Positions 1 to 9,860 of a DNA stretch of 64,000 nt are shown in pieces. Every line of letters starts with the position of its first letter. Within the stretch, counting starts at the first letter, position 1. Below the pieces are notes generated by a model. That model made no database searches and was not told the origin of the DNA. It was given only the letters and a program-made list of their open reading frames with translations. A program made the translations under genes and the position numbers. This stretch comes from Apoda limacodes (taxonomy: Eukaryota; Arthropoda; Insecta; Lepidoptera; Limacodidae), in assembly GCA_946406115.1 (NCBI GenBank), contig OX291557.1:3194501-3258500 (forward strand). Direction: 5' to 3'.

Positions 1-109
1 ACGGTGTATTTAGTCAGCAATAGGGCTTGCACCATTCGATTGATTTTCCTATTCGAAAAATTTTAACGTTTAACTTAACGTTTTTAAATACTTGAGAATG
101 TGTTTTTTT

Positions 110-235
110 AGGGTTCCGTACCCAGAGGGTGCCAATGGAACTCTATTACCAAGCCTACGCTGTCTATCTATCTGTCCGACCTTTAAAAGGCTCTATCGTT
201 TAGACCGAAATAGGTAGAAGACTAAATTAATATAG
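110..235 (+). repeat. GGGTTCCGTAC-family repeat fragment, unit 1
   Basis: AGGGTTCCGTACCCAGAGGG followed by a TCTATCTATCTGTCCGACC stretch matches the start of a dispersed repeat common in moths and butterflies. A fuller member lies at 61790-62208. Copies in the other units begin at 23525 and 46468. Confidence 0.5.
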
Positions 236-286
236 CCATCTAGCTTATTATTAAGAGAAACTGAACACATTTGTTTGTTGGAAACG

Positions 287-450
287 ATAAGTCAAAGTCA
301 AAATGTTTTATTCAAATAAGGATTTTACAATCACTTTTGAATCTTCAAAGTTAAGAAATATTATTTTTTGACCTCCGGTTCACAATGTTGTTGATTTCTA
401 CCGAGAAGAATGCGGAAAGAAACTCGATAGTTACTCTTTTAAAAAAATCA
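287..450 (+). mobile_element. Non-LTR retrotransposon 3' tail-like fragment, unit 1
   Basis: A short GTCAAA repeat is followed by an ATGTTTTATTCAAATAAGG stretch, then ACCGAGAAGAATGCGG and AAACTCGATAGTTACTC. This resembles the 3' tails of lepidopteran non-LTR elements ('cGAGAAGaa-GGC-AGAAACTC-TACTCTTTT'). A related tail is at 16521-16674. Units 2 and 3 have one more GTCAAA copy. The family is named by recall of the pattern, not by a search. Confidence 0.4.
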
Positions 451-559
451 TAAAAACTAAAAATACAATCAATGTTTTAAATAAAAAATTTAAGCTGTAC
501 AATTTTATATTATTTCCATTTTAATTTGGTTTACCTATGCATCCTGTAATTGAGCATCT

Positions 560-625
560 TCAGTCCCAAAGTTAAGCAACGTTGGGATTGGTCAGTACTT
601 GGATGGGTTACTGCTTAGCGGCATA
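560..625 (+). repeat. 5S rRNA-derived fragment, unit 1
   Basis: AAGTTAAGCAACGTTGGG and GTCAGTACTTGGATGGG, then a degenerate GACCGCTT, correspond in order to the middle and 3' part of animal 5S rRNA. The 5' third is missing and the stem residues are degraded, so this is a 5S-derived repeat or pseudogene. Other copies are at 23981-24046 and 46924-46989; a different member is at 60824-60900. Confidence 0.6.
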
Positions 626-662
626 CTTTTTGTTTGTGACTTTGCGTGTTATAACATTGGTT

Positions 663-904
663 AAGTGCAAGTCGGACTAGCGCACCGTGGGTTCAGTAGT
701 AGTAAAAAAATGTGCAACTGTTTATAAAATCTTAATAACATAGTTGCTTTATCGTTCTTTAGCACATACTAGCTTCAATTTTGGCTTAGTCAGTACTTGG
801 ATGGGTGACCGCTTAGCGGCACACATTTTGTTTGTCCTTGTAAATTACGTAAATTGTAGTAGGTAATTGGAGGAACCCTCGGTGCGCGAGTCCAACTCAC
901 ACTT
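663..904. mobile_element. Short inverted-repeat element carrying a second 5S-like piece, unit 1
   Basis: The arm at 663-694 and the reverse complement of 873-904 agree at 27 of 32 positions. The right end reads CTCGGTGCGCGAGTCC, then CACACTTGGCCGG, a termination typical of a dispersed lepidopteran repeat. Inside, at 784-823, is a second 5S-like piece (GTCAGTACTTGGATGGGTGA, then CCGCTT). Counterparts are at 24084-24320 and 47027-47263. Confidence 0.5.
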
Positions 905-1165
905 GGCCGGTCTTTATACTACTAAGGTGGCAAACTAGCTTTACGGTCCGTCTGGTAGTAGGCGTTCACCGCAGGCTAATGGACGCTTGCAACAAACGGG
1001 GCATCACTTCGAAAATCTCATAACTTCTTTCTTGAAGAACCCCATACTGTAGTCCATAGACTTGGCAGGGAGTTCATTCTACAATCTAAGATTCCGCAGG
1101 TGTTGGGTTAGTGGTTTCAAGGCCATTGTTATTCTATGCAGGCTGAAGTCCGGGATATCTTCGGT
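905..1165 (+). repeat. Dispersed lepidopteran repeat (GGTCCGTCTGG...GGCAGGGAGTTCATTC), unit 1
   Basis: The motifs CGGTCCGTCTGGTAGTAGGC, TTCACCGCAGGCTAATGGAC, ATAACTTCTTTCTTGAAG and TTGGCAGGGAGTTCATTC recur in diverged form and the same order at 60545-60720. Two independent copies in one window show a mobile or dispersed family. No coding remnant was recognised. Unit 2 and 3 copies are at 24321-24580 and 47264-47525. Confidence 0.5.
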
Positions 1166-1544
1166 ATAGTGTCAAGTTAATTTTGCTCTGAGTTTTTTCG
1201 CCGTAATGTTGACAAGATCACGAGTTGAGGTGTTTAACTCTCCATGTGAACACTCAATCTCTCTTAATTTCTCAAGTTTGTACGAAACGATTTTGCCAGT
1301 TTTTGACTTTATTAACTAAAGTTGCCTAATAGACAGATCACCGAAAATTATTTTAAGCCTCTATTTCACTCTATTGCCTCTTTAATACGTAATATGTACA
1401 AAAAGCGTTTATTAATTAAGTTCAAGATGCGTAATTCAATAAATTAAATCTAATTAAATATTTGAATATTCATTTATTGGAATTTTAAATTGTAGCGAAT
1501 ATTCGAATAAAATGAATATTCGAATTGCAAGCCCTAGTTAGCAC

Positions 1545-2543
1545 ATAGAGGTTAAGAAACTGTGCTAACTTGCAAACGCTTATATTATGCTAATCAATAC
1601 TAGCACTTTGAAGTTGCTTTGCTTGCGTTTATTATTTAACAAAGAGACAAATTTGCAAGCATTTGTTCGACAGAATAACAATGCTTCAAATTACTTAATA
1701 TTTAAATAATATAAAAAGCATGACTTTTACATACAATAGGTAGGCACCTACAATTATGTACTATAGTATCTACCTACCTACCTATTAAGATTTCAGAAGT
1801 ATTTTTTAGGTTTACGCACACAAAGTTGTACTGTCTATCCGTCTGTGTCTCTGCCCCTAACGTTTAGACCAATGTACCAAAAGCAAGTGCATTATCTTGG
1901 CAAATTTTCTAAGAAATTTTAAAAGAACATGTTTGATGATGACATGATCTCCCTACCAGAAACATGTTTCTGTTACAAAATTATGCTAATATTCTTAATA
2001 GTCTATTCAATTCCAAACCTTCTGTGGGCGATTAGCAATCACACTCGACGACAATCTCAAATTATCTCGTATTAAAACGCAATAACTTTATATAGTTAGT
2101 TACATTGAAATCACATTTAGTGATGTGTAATCTTAATAATACTGCTTGATCTTGTTAAATAATAAGATGTTATAAGTTATTTATTTGCTGCCAAAATAAC
2201 AGTGAAATTGAGTTAAAAAAATTTAATAGTTCAATTCTATTTATGAAGATCAAAAAGACAGTATATTTAAGCATCAAAGCATTACAAAACTTTTCCAGTA
2301 AATTTCATTGGAGATTATATTTATATTTTTCATCCAAAAGACACTGTGTAGATAATAGCATTCGCGTAAATGCAAAGTGATGAACATACAAACTGTCAAC
2401 TCTTCTGTGGTGTAGGTGATGAGTTTCGACCTACCGAAATACTTGTTTTGTTACGAATAGAAAACCAGATTGGTCACTCTTATGTCGCTTTGTGCTTCAT
2501 GCAGACTTAACTTGAAATATATCTGTGAAACGAGTAACATCAA
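1545..2543. other. Upstream region of SDR copy 1; no gene seen
   Basis: AT-rich DNA with no recognisable coding sequence. It contains a TACC/CTAC microsatellite near 1765-1787 and a degraded hairpin near 1650-1693 that is perfect in units 2 and 3. Any SDR promoter must lie here, but no convincing TATA or initiator pair could be fixed. Confidence 0.5.
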
Positions 2544-3311
2544 ATGTCTTTTATAAATAAAGTAGTGCTCGTTACTGGCGCTGGGTCGGGTATTGGAGAA
2601 GCAACTGCGTTAAATTTCGCAAAACTATCTGCGACTTTGGCTTTAGTTGACATAAATACTGAAACCTTAGAGAGGTCTGCTGAAAATTGTAGAAAAATCA
2701 ACAACACGAAAGTTTTGACGGCACAAATCGATGTGGCTAAAGATAAAGAAGTTAAAAATATGATAGAAGACACAGTTAGAGAACTGGGAGGTATAGACGT
2801 GATTGTAAATTGTGCTGGTGTGGTATGCCTTGGGGGACTGTTAGATCCCGATGCAATAGAGAAATACGATAGAACCATGGCAATTAATTTTCGATCAGTA
2901 GTGACAATGACAAGTTTTGCAGCTCCAGCTTTGATTGAAAGAAAAGGATGCATCATCAACATATCTAGTAATGCAGCTATCGCAGTGCTTCCAAATTTCT
3001 TCGCGTACAGTGTGTCAAAGGCTTGTGTAGATCATTTTACGAGATGCGCTGCTCGAGAACTGGCTTCCAAAGGAGTAAGAGTAAACTCTGTTCTACCAGG
3101 TCCAACGAGAACTAACCTTATGATTAATGCAGGAGTAAGTCCAGACATAAACGATGCAATTTTTCATTCAATGGAGAACCAATTGCCTTTGAAGAGAATA
3201 GCAGAACCAGAAGATATAGCTGAGTTGTTGGTGTTCTTGGCTAGTGAAAAAGCTGCGAGTATGACTGGTGGCAGTTATTTAATAGATTCCGGTCAGGTAA
3301 CATTATGTTAA
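2544..3311 (+). CDS. Classical SDR oxidoreductase, copy 1, altered C-terminus
   Basis: A 255-codon intronless reading frame of the classical SDR family (NAD(P)-dependent oxidoreductase; substrate unknown). Visible motifs are the TGAGSGIG nucleotide loop (11-18), D36 after the second strand (favours NAD), NCAG (89-92), N115, S142, Y155, K159 (YSVSK) and PG at 185-186. The start is the ATG shared by all three copies. An 8-bp insertion (3294-3301) after codon 250 shifts the frame, so the last 12 residues of copy 3 are replaced by QVTLC; the original frame would have ended at 3340. Other changes from copy 3 include A94V, W95C, T152F (three residues before the catalytic Tyr) and A209S. The catalytic set is complete, but stability without the normal tail is doubtful. 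It may be a young pseudogene. Confidence 0.75.
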   Translation: MSFINKVVLVTGAGSGIGEATALNFAKLSATLALVDINTETLERSAENCRKINNTKVLTAQIDVAKDKEVKNMIEDTVRELGGIDVIVNCAGVVCLGGLLDPDAIEKYDRTMAINFRSVVTMTSFAAPALIERKGCIINISSNAAIAVLPNFFAYSVSKACVDHFTRCAARELASKGVRVNSVLPGPTRTNLMINAGVSPDINDAIFHSMENQLPLKRIAEPEDIAELLVFLASEKAASMTGGSYLIDSGQVTLC

Positions 3312-3515
3312 CTGATATTCGTGGTGGTCCAGAACTTTAAATGATATTGGGTTATGTTAGTAGTATTTAGAAACATAACGCTAAAAGAGAAAAGAACAGC
3401 TTTACGTTATTCAATAGCTGTATAATGGTATCAAAAGGCACTTCTTCAGTGCAGATAGAACTGTATTATAGGGACTGTGGCTGCCTACACTACTACTATA
3501 ACAGCCATAATACGG

Positions 3516-3521
3516 AATAAA
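3516..3521 (+). terminator. Putative poly(A) signal of SDR copy 1
   Basis: AATAAA about 175 bp past the original stop position. The counterpart is conserved in all units (26918-26923, 49862-49867). A second AATAAA-like site lies near 3644. Confidence 0.4.
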
Positions 3522-3680
3522 ACAGAGTTTTTAAGGGATGAAAGAGTTATAAAGTATATAAATTAAATTTATGTACATATAATCAACATCTAGGATTATG
3601 TTATATCATAAAAAAGTTTATGTAGACTAGAGACTAAAGAAAAAATAAATATTTCAAACATGAAAATTGCTCTAATTAAA

Positions 3681-4172
3681 AAAAAAACAACCAGATTCAA
3701 AAAGATGCACTAAACAGGTAAAAATAATTACTTATTGCCAAAAATCTGATCTGAATTAACGTCTGAAGTTGGTGTCTAATGTCTATGTACCTAACAGTTT
3801 ATAACACACTTCACTTGCATGACACCAACTTCAAACGGTAACTTGAAGCCGGTTGTTTTTTTTTTGTTAAAAATTTTGTTAAAGCTTTTGAGTAACGATT
3901 TGCTTTTTTCTCTCGTGCACTAAAAACATCCATATTTGTAACAAAATTTTATACAATCAACATAAGAGGCGCGTTTTACCAGTTCCAAATTAACATCACT
4001 TATTTTTTTTTTCAAAATTTAAAGTTTTAAATCCACTTTATTAATGCCACCTCAGGGGCATACTCTTTCGAATAAAAAAAGAATTTTTGGAATCGGTTCA
4101 CAATCAAAGGACACACATAAAAAAAATATTCCCGTCGAACCTCCTCCCTTTTTGAAGTCTTTTAAAAATACG
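3681..4172. mobile_element. MITE family 'AACAACC / AACCTCCT', copy downstream of SDR 1
   Basis: Starts AAAAAACAACCAGATTCAAAAAG and ends GAACCTCCTCCCTTTTTGAAG. A diverged relative in the same unit at 12483-12866 shares the order of motifs: CTTTTTTCTC then CACTAAAAA, GCCACC, a GAATAAAAAAAGAATTTT-like stretch, CATAAAAAAA and GAACCTCCT. A hairpin (GAAGTTGGTGTC pairing with GACACCAACTTC) lies near the left end; its loop is longer here than in units 2 and 3. No coding capacity. Confidence 0.5.
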
Positions 4173-4973
4173 GTTGATTTTGAGTTTTTCAACTTAATTC
4201 GTTAGAGTTAACGTCGTTATCATTCTAAGAGGGCGATTTAGGCCAGAAAGTTAATGAACTAAAAATCATTACACAATGTCATATACATTGCTATTAGATA
4301 TATTTGTTAAATACTTCTTTAGTAGATTATTTTATAATGACGCCTTAAAATTTATCTTTTTTTCTATGGGATTTAACGTTTTTACCGTTTTATAGTCACA
4401 TCTCTTTATTTTTTGCTACAACTTAGAGTCTATGCACTAGATAACAAGCTATTCTAATGATTTAATCAACATTCATTACAATAAAATGCAATACACGCTT
4501 AAAAATTTGCACAAGTGTTGAAACAATAGTCACTTCCAGATTTTTTATTGCATTAAATACAATAAATGAAAATCATTCAGTAAGGTAATGCACTAGAAAA
4601 AAGCCAGTTTTATAACATATATTTTTTTCAATCCTGTAGATGCTATAGTTTAGCCACAAAAATTTGCACAAAAACGGCGTATTTTCGCGGTCTAGACTAT
4701 ACCGCAGTCTTAAAAATACAAACTTTATTGAAATTGGAACTAAGATTTGCAACGAATTTGATTCCAGACTTGACTTCAAAGTTTTTGATTTTATAAAAAT
4801 TGACGCAGGTTACTTATTTGATTAGTTAGTATGTAATAACTTTAATAAAATACTATGTTAGTGGTAAAAAGTGCTTTTATTGTCTTACAGAAGTAAAAAG
4901 GAGATTATTTACCTCGGACATAAAGGTGTTGTCCAAGAATCTTTCATTGTAGCCCCTACGTCCTCCGGGTCGT
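4173..4973. other. AT-rich spacer, unit 1
   Basis: No gene or RNA recognised. A few small indels against unit 2 occur here; for example, unit 2 has about 35 extra bases after the position matching 4253, while units 1 and 3 lack them. Confidence 0.5.
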
Positions 4974-5130
4974 CCGGGTTGTGAGAGAGCGTGGTTGTGA
5001 ATTGATGCATTTCCGCCTCAATTCTGTCCATTTCGTGGCGCCACTGTCGCGTACACGTGGTTAAGTGAAACGAATGCTCCCGCTCACCGTCTACTTACCA
5101 GTGTGCACCATTTCTTTTCGTCATTGCGTC
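4974..5130. repeat. Left arm of 157-bp inverted repeat, unit 1
   Basis: Reverse complement of 9360-9517 with only a few mismatches; the arms are 4.2 kb apart. On the minus strand both arms carry GGTGCACACTGGTAAGTAGA or a close variant, which includes a splice-donor-like GTAAGT. The origin is probably a transposon or a duplicated exon; the family was not recognised. Confidence 0.7.
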
Positions 5131-5223
5131 GTTGGATTTTTTCGGCATCGGTACCGCCTCGCAAATTAAAATTGGTTACGGAATTAAAATATTGATATTA
5201 GTTTAGAATAAAGTGTTTTTTTT

Positions 5224-5587
5224 TTAAGTAACCGTGATTCTGTGACAATAGTTAAGCCTTTTGGCGTCGCTTTCGCAATAGACTATTCTCTGGAGATTCG
5301 CGGAGTCCCGTGTAATGTCGTGTTCAAAGACCGCGATGAAGCAAGTGCGAATCCCCCAAATGCGGGCTGGTGACGCTAGCGCCGCTCTTGTTCCAGCAGT
5401 ATCGCAACAGTTTAGCTCGCCAACCTTGTCAAGCTGGCACCAGGCCACAGCGGCTCACTCCAATTACTGCGCCGACACTCCCGTCGGACAAGCCAAGTGC
5501 TTGTCAAAAATAACACGTGGCAAACGAGGTTTGGTCGAATTGAGTGGTCAGGTTAGTACTTTCACAGATTTATCAGTCACTCTGTAG
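5224..5587. other. GC-richer unrecognised block, unit 1
   Basis: This stretch has clearly higher GC than its surroundings and stays open in one frame on each strand for 70-90 codons in all units. On the plus strand the frame starting at 5315 includes ALVPAVSQQFSSPTLSSW, and it ends near GTGGTCAG followed by GTTAGT, a donor-like site in unit 1 (GTTTAGT in units 2 and 3). It may be an old exon or part of a transposon. Units 2 and 3 lack 33 bp (5303-5335) between two CGCG repeats. No function is proposed. Confidence 0.3.
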
Positions 5588-6670
5588 CTTCAGTTACCGG
5601 TCTTCAAACGTTCTAAGGATTCCGAGGGCAATTAGTAATAGTTACTTTTGTGACTTCAGAACTGTTTCATAAGATAAAAAAAAAAAAAAGTGGATAAGCA
5701 GAATAATTTAAAATTTGCATTGGAGTATTTAAAAGCTTACGTTTCTATAACAGAAATGATCGATTTTTTTTTTTATATTAATGGAAATAAAATTTAGAAT
5801 CATATGGCCGCTCCAAATTTTAGGAAAGTAGACACAAATTATGATGATCATGATAACATTCTTGACATTTGGTGTAATTTTTTAATAATAAATGAAAGGT
5901 AATTTTTTAAAAATAATTAAGCTTTGCCACACATGTCCCATTGGCATCTTACAAGTTTATATTTCAAATGAGTCAATATTACAGCGAATCCTATTTAGAA
6001 AAACTGGATTTCGCAATGAAATAACTAACTACACTAACGAAAATTGTTTGAATTCTTATAAAATATGGGTTTTCTGTAATGACTTACAATCATATTAAAG
6101 TTGCAATGCCATAATCGATAAATACTTGTAAATTGGTTTCAATTATGCAAGAAAAATAAACTACCCTCAACCGAGTAGGTACTTACTTACGTACAAAATT
6201 GCATAATTATAATGAATTAACCTATAAGGTGCTAGGAACCCGTGTTAATCATTACAATCCCCGAGTGTTCTTTTTTTTCCTGAAAAGGGCAAACGTATGT
6301 AGTTACATTTAACATTCCGAAATATTTCTTTTGAAAAAGAAGATTAGAATTCAGGGCAAAATGTACAATTAACAGGATTAAAATGACAGGATCTACCTTT
6401 CAAGATATTTATAAATATAGTCTATTTATATTTCTTGGTAACAGATTAAAATAATATAGTCTAAGAAGATTAGGGTTTGACAGTGAATTTGTTTGCTATT
6501 TTTTTTGATAGTGTATCCGTTTACGAGACGTTGTTAATTTTATGGAATTCTAATATTAAACATGTAAAATAAGTCCTTAATGTAAGGTAGACAATCAAGG
6601 GGAATTTTTGAAATTTTCTGGAACGCAAGGAGTTGCAGATTTTAAACGGAATAGAATTTTATATGACGAG
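5588..6670. other. AT-rich spacer, unit 1
   Basis: No gene recognised. It contains poly-A and poly-T runs and a small palindrome near 6405-6440. The similar stretches in units 2 and 3 carry scattered substitutions that close the short reading frames. Confidence 0.5.
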
Positions 6671-7408
6671 TTTGATGGCCCGGGGCGTGCATTTTTCTAG
6701 GAGGGTAAAGTCCATCCTGGGGTTATTACCTGTAGAAAGTTATGTGATCCCTAGCCGCTCGTCCGTCCAAGACCCTAAGTCCCTGCTAGGAAGACTGAAT
6801 TTAACAGGTTTTGTATTCTGGCCGTGCATTCTTCTAGGAGGGTAAAGAGTCTCGTAGGAAGGCTCAATTTGACGAGTGATCAGAGCTTGCACTCTTCCAG
6901 GAGGGTAAAGTCCCTCCTAGGAACTCTGAATTTTACAGCATTTGTATTCTGGCCGTGCATTCTTCCAGGAGGGTAAAGTCCCTTCTGGAAAGGCTAAATT
7001 TGATGAGTGATCAGAGCTTGCACTCTTCCAGGAGGGTAAAGTCCCTCCTAGGGCGTCTGAATTTTACAGCATTTGTATTATGGCCGTGCATTCTTCCAGG
7101 AGGGTAAAGTCCCTTCTGGAAAGGCTCAATTTGACGAGTGATCAGAGCTTGCACTCTTCCAGGAGGGTAAAGTCCCTCCTAGGAAGTCTGAATTTTACAG
7201 CATTTGTATTCTGGCCGTGCATTCTTTCGGGAGGGTAAAGTCCCTTCTAGAAAGACTCAATTTGATGAGTGATCAGAGACTGAAATTTACAGTATTTGTA
7301 TTCTGGCCGTGCATTCTTCCAGTAGGGTAAACTTCTTCCTAGAAAGGCTCAATTTGACGAGTGATCAGAACCTGCACTCACCTAGGAGGGAGTCCCCTGT
7401 AGGGAGAC
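6671..7408. repeat. 131-bp tandem repeat of small hairpins, unit 1
   Basis: GCCGTGCATTCTT recurs at 6822, 6952, 7083, 7214 and 7306 (mostly 131-bp steps, the last one 92). Each 131-bp unit is itself two diverged halves of about 65 bp. Each half carries an inverted repeat of the form CCAGGAGGG-TAAAGT-CCCTCCTAGG, so the block is a row of potential stem-loops about 60-70 bp apart. The outer copies are the most degraded. No coding is evident. Confidence 0.85.
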
Positions 7409-9225
7409 CATATTTTGTGAATTGCTCGTACCAGTCAACATACAGTACATAAGTCAGTGCCGGAGAAGATGGCCGTATAGTGGAATAAGGGACAAAATTA
7501 TTGGCATTTGAATCAGAATCAACGAAATACAACTTTAAGATCCTTATACAATCAGAAAATCAGTGTAAGCTGACTTGAAAAACACTTGGAACCAAGCAAC
7601 CTGCTGTCATAAACACTTATTGACTTTTTGCTAGTCCTTGTGGCTTTAAATACCCTAAAGGAACGTCGAATACAGAGGAAATCCTCTACCAAAATGACAC
7701 ACATGAATGAGTTTTCACACGCTATTCGAGAAACTTTTCAGGAGATTGACCTATCTGCCTCCGAGCGAGATCACATGATCCTATGATGTGTGAAGACCAC
7801 CAATACCGACAGCCTTACCAGCTGCCCTAAGTCTTTCCTCTATCATCCTCGATACTTAAGGTACGTAGTTACCTTGGCGTATTTAATTAAGATTTTAAAG
7901 CCATATTGGGAGCAAACGTTCTGGCGAGCAAACCTACGCGCAAATGCCTTTTGTGACCCACTGCATAACCAGAATAATCAGTATTACTTAGTAAACATAA
8001 ACAATGTGTGGAAATCCCCCGTCGAATGTCGTGCACTCGAATCTGGAAGCATGCTGATTTGGGGACAGAGTTTCTTATGAAAAACTGGACGGAAGAAAAT
8101 GTCGCTTTAGTGACTTACAGTTGTCCATACTTATACTCATATGACCGTGCTTGAGGTAGATGGTAAATTTAGTACATCAATAATATTTTCCATCTTATGT
8201 TGTGTAATTTCTTTATTTTCATGCTCAAGAACGTTAAAAGGGAACGAGCAAGGCAGAAATATTGAAACGGTTCCACCTGGGCACAATATATTTTTGCATT
8301 GAATTGAATTGATTTTTCCTTTAGTGTTAACTTCTGGAAATATTTGTGTTTTTTTAATGCTTACATGGAAAGCACCTCCCACCGACAAGAATTAGCTAGA
8401 GATAATGAAAATGAGTATCGTGTTTTGGTAACGCATAAATTCCCTTGCATCTGATGATATGAAGTCAAATTTGGCATTATTTATTAACTAAACACGTTGT
8501 ATCGTTGGTGTGAAAAATGTAATGTAAAATACTACAGGATGCCGACATTAAAAGCCGACACAGCTAGATCAACGGTCTTTTTAAATTTGTTACATAAGTT
8601 CCAATTGGATATTTGGGACATCTAAATACTTTCTATTGCTTTTATTAATGTTAATTTGACCCTCTGTAGTTTCGCGTAGACTGTAAGCAACATACCGTTC
8701 AATCGCCTGCCAAACTCATAGAAGACATTTGAAAACGTATTCATGCACTGTAGCTCGTAGTCTACGCTCTGAGCTTACAGTCTAGCACTTTAGAAGACTA
8801 CTAGGCTACATATATAATCACTATTTATGTTTTATTTTGTTTTTGTGTGCAATGAAAAATGAAAAAATGAAAATTATTTGAATTCCTTATTTTTCATATT
8901 TTGGAATTTTCAAAAAAATATTAAAAAGGATTAAAATAGGTAATTCAAGAGAAATATAATAAAATAATTTAAAAAGATCAAGGTATTTAATGTAGTTTAG
9001 TTTCGTCTACGATTTTCAACCAGTTTGACTAAGATATATAATAAGTTTTTAATATGTTTTTGATTAAGGTATCTTATCAATAAATCCTAATTTTTTTTGT
9101 GTATAATGATGGATTACGTTCTTTTTGTTTGAATACAGTTGTTTTGCAAAGGTATTTAATCAACAGATCCTTATTCTTTTTGTTTGCATTAATAAAGCAC
9201 TTATTTATAAGCAGACCCGAACCAC
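7409..9225. other. Spacer with no recognised gene, unit 1
   Basis: Short reading frames occur (plus strand 7695-7787 with SHAIRETFQEIDLSASERD, and a following 96-codon frame to 8080), but they have no recognisable domain and shorten in the other units. A separated inverted repeat TAGACTGTAAGC (8677-8688) / GCTTACAGTCTA (8773-8784) is conserved in all three units. Confidence 0.4.
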
Positions 9226-9571
9226 TCACCAGGTGATAACAGACACGTCTCACAACCCGGAGAGGACGTAGGGGCCACAATAGAAAGATTTTACCTACCA
9301 TTAAAATCCTTATTGTGGTCCTGGAGTCCTCTCCGGGCCTATTGAGGCCTACCTGGTGAGACGCAATGACGAAAAGAAATGGTGCACACTGGTACGTAGA
9401 CGGTGAGCGGGAGCATTCGTTTGACTTAATCACGTGTACGCGACAGTGGCGCCACGAAATGGACAGAATTGAGGCGGAAATGCATCGAAATCACAACCAC
9501 GCTCTCTCACAACCCGGAGAGGACTCCAGGACCACAATAAGGATTTTAATGGTAGGTAAAATCTTTCTATT
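9226..9571. repeat. Nested inverted repeats including a perfect 59-bp pair, unit 1
   Basis: 9279-9337 and 9513-9571 are exact reverse complements (59 bp, spacer 175 bp). Inside and around them sit further inverted pieces: CTCACCAGGT / ACCTGGTGAG flanking 9226-9360, and CCCGGAGAGGAC / GTCCTCTCCGGG. The right arm of the 157-bp inverted repeat (9360-9517) overlaps the spacer. RNA from here could fold into long duplexes. Confidence 0.8.
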
Positions 9572-9806
9572 TTACCTGTGCCTCGATATTCAATACAGTG
9601 CCCAAGACATAAGACACTGCTTCTTGATCACCTTGGTGAATAAAATCTAATATTAATAAATATACCTAACCATAGAATGGGAAAAAGGAGTGCCAACAGT
9701 AGCAAGCTACGAGAGTATGGCTGGATATTATGAGTTTTATTTGTCGTTGTTTACTTTGTTTGGAAAGTTGTTGTTTCTGGGTCTGTCTAGAGATTTTAAT
9801 GGCAGG

Positions 9807-9860
9807 CAACCCTACGCAACCTACGCAACTCTACGCAACCCTACGCAACCCTACGCAAAC
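9807..9860. repeat. 10-bp VNTR (CCTACGCAAC), unit 1
   Basis: Five TACGCAA-containing repeats here, one in unit 2 (33163-33178) and seven in unit 3 (56083-56158). Variants CTCTACGCAA and CCCTACGCAA alternate. Confidence 0.85.

Larger units (their letters stand above)
21..1536. mobile_element. hAT-type non-autonomous element, unit 1
   Basis: The left end TAGGGCTTGC (21-30) is the exact reverse complement of the right end GCAAGCCCTA (1527-1536). Both ends run into ATTCGAAT-rich sequence. The flanking octamers GTCAGCAA (13-20) and GTTAGCAC (1537-1544) agree at 6 of 8 positions, as an aged 8-bp hAT target duplication would. There is no transposase. Inside are nested a retrotransposon tail, 5S-like fragments and another inverted-repeat element. 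The classification rests on end sequence and duplication length. Confidence 0.6.

Noticed and set aside
560..625. Functional 5S rRNA gene
   Set aside because: The 5' third is missing and the conserved stem bases are mutated.
2540..2962. Long minus-strand frame opposite the SDR gene (also at 25956-26378 and 48900-49322)
   Set aside because: It is the antisense shadow of the conserved SDR coding strand, with no domain of its own.
3291..3311. CAG|GTAAC in SDR copy 1 as a true exon end of an ancestral intron
   Set aside because: Copies 2 and 3 run straight on in frame to a conserved C-terminus, and copy 1 has the same downstream bases right after 8 bp, so an insertion explains it better than an intron.
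6671..7408. CRISPR-like array
   Set aside because: The repeats are long, diverged halves with no unique spacers of constant length, and the genome is eukaryotic.
7790..8080. 96-codon plus-strand frame (YLRYVVTLAYLIKILKPYWE)
   Set aside because: No recognised domain; it is ended early by point changes in units 2 and 3 and has no start context or splice support.
8137..8388. 83-codon minus-strand frame (FHVSIKKTQIFPEVNTKGKI)
   Set aside because: Its C-terminus differs in each unit because of indels; probably chance.
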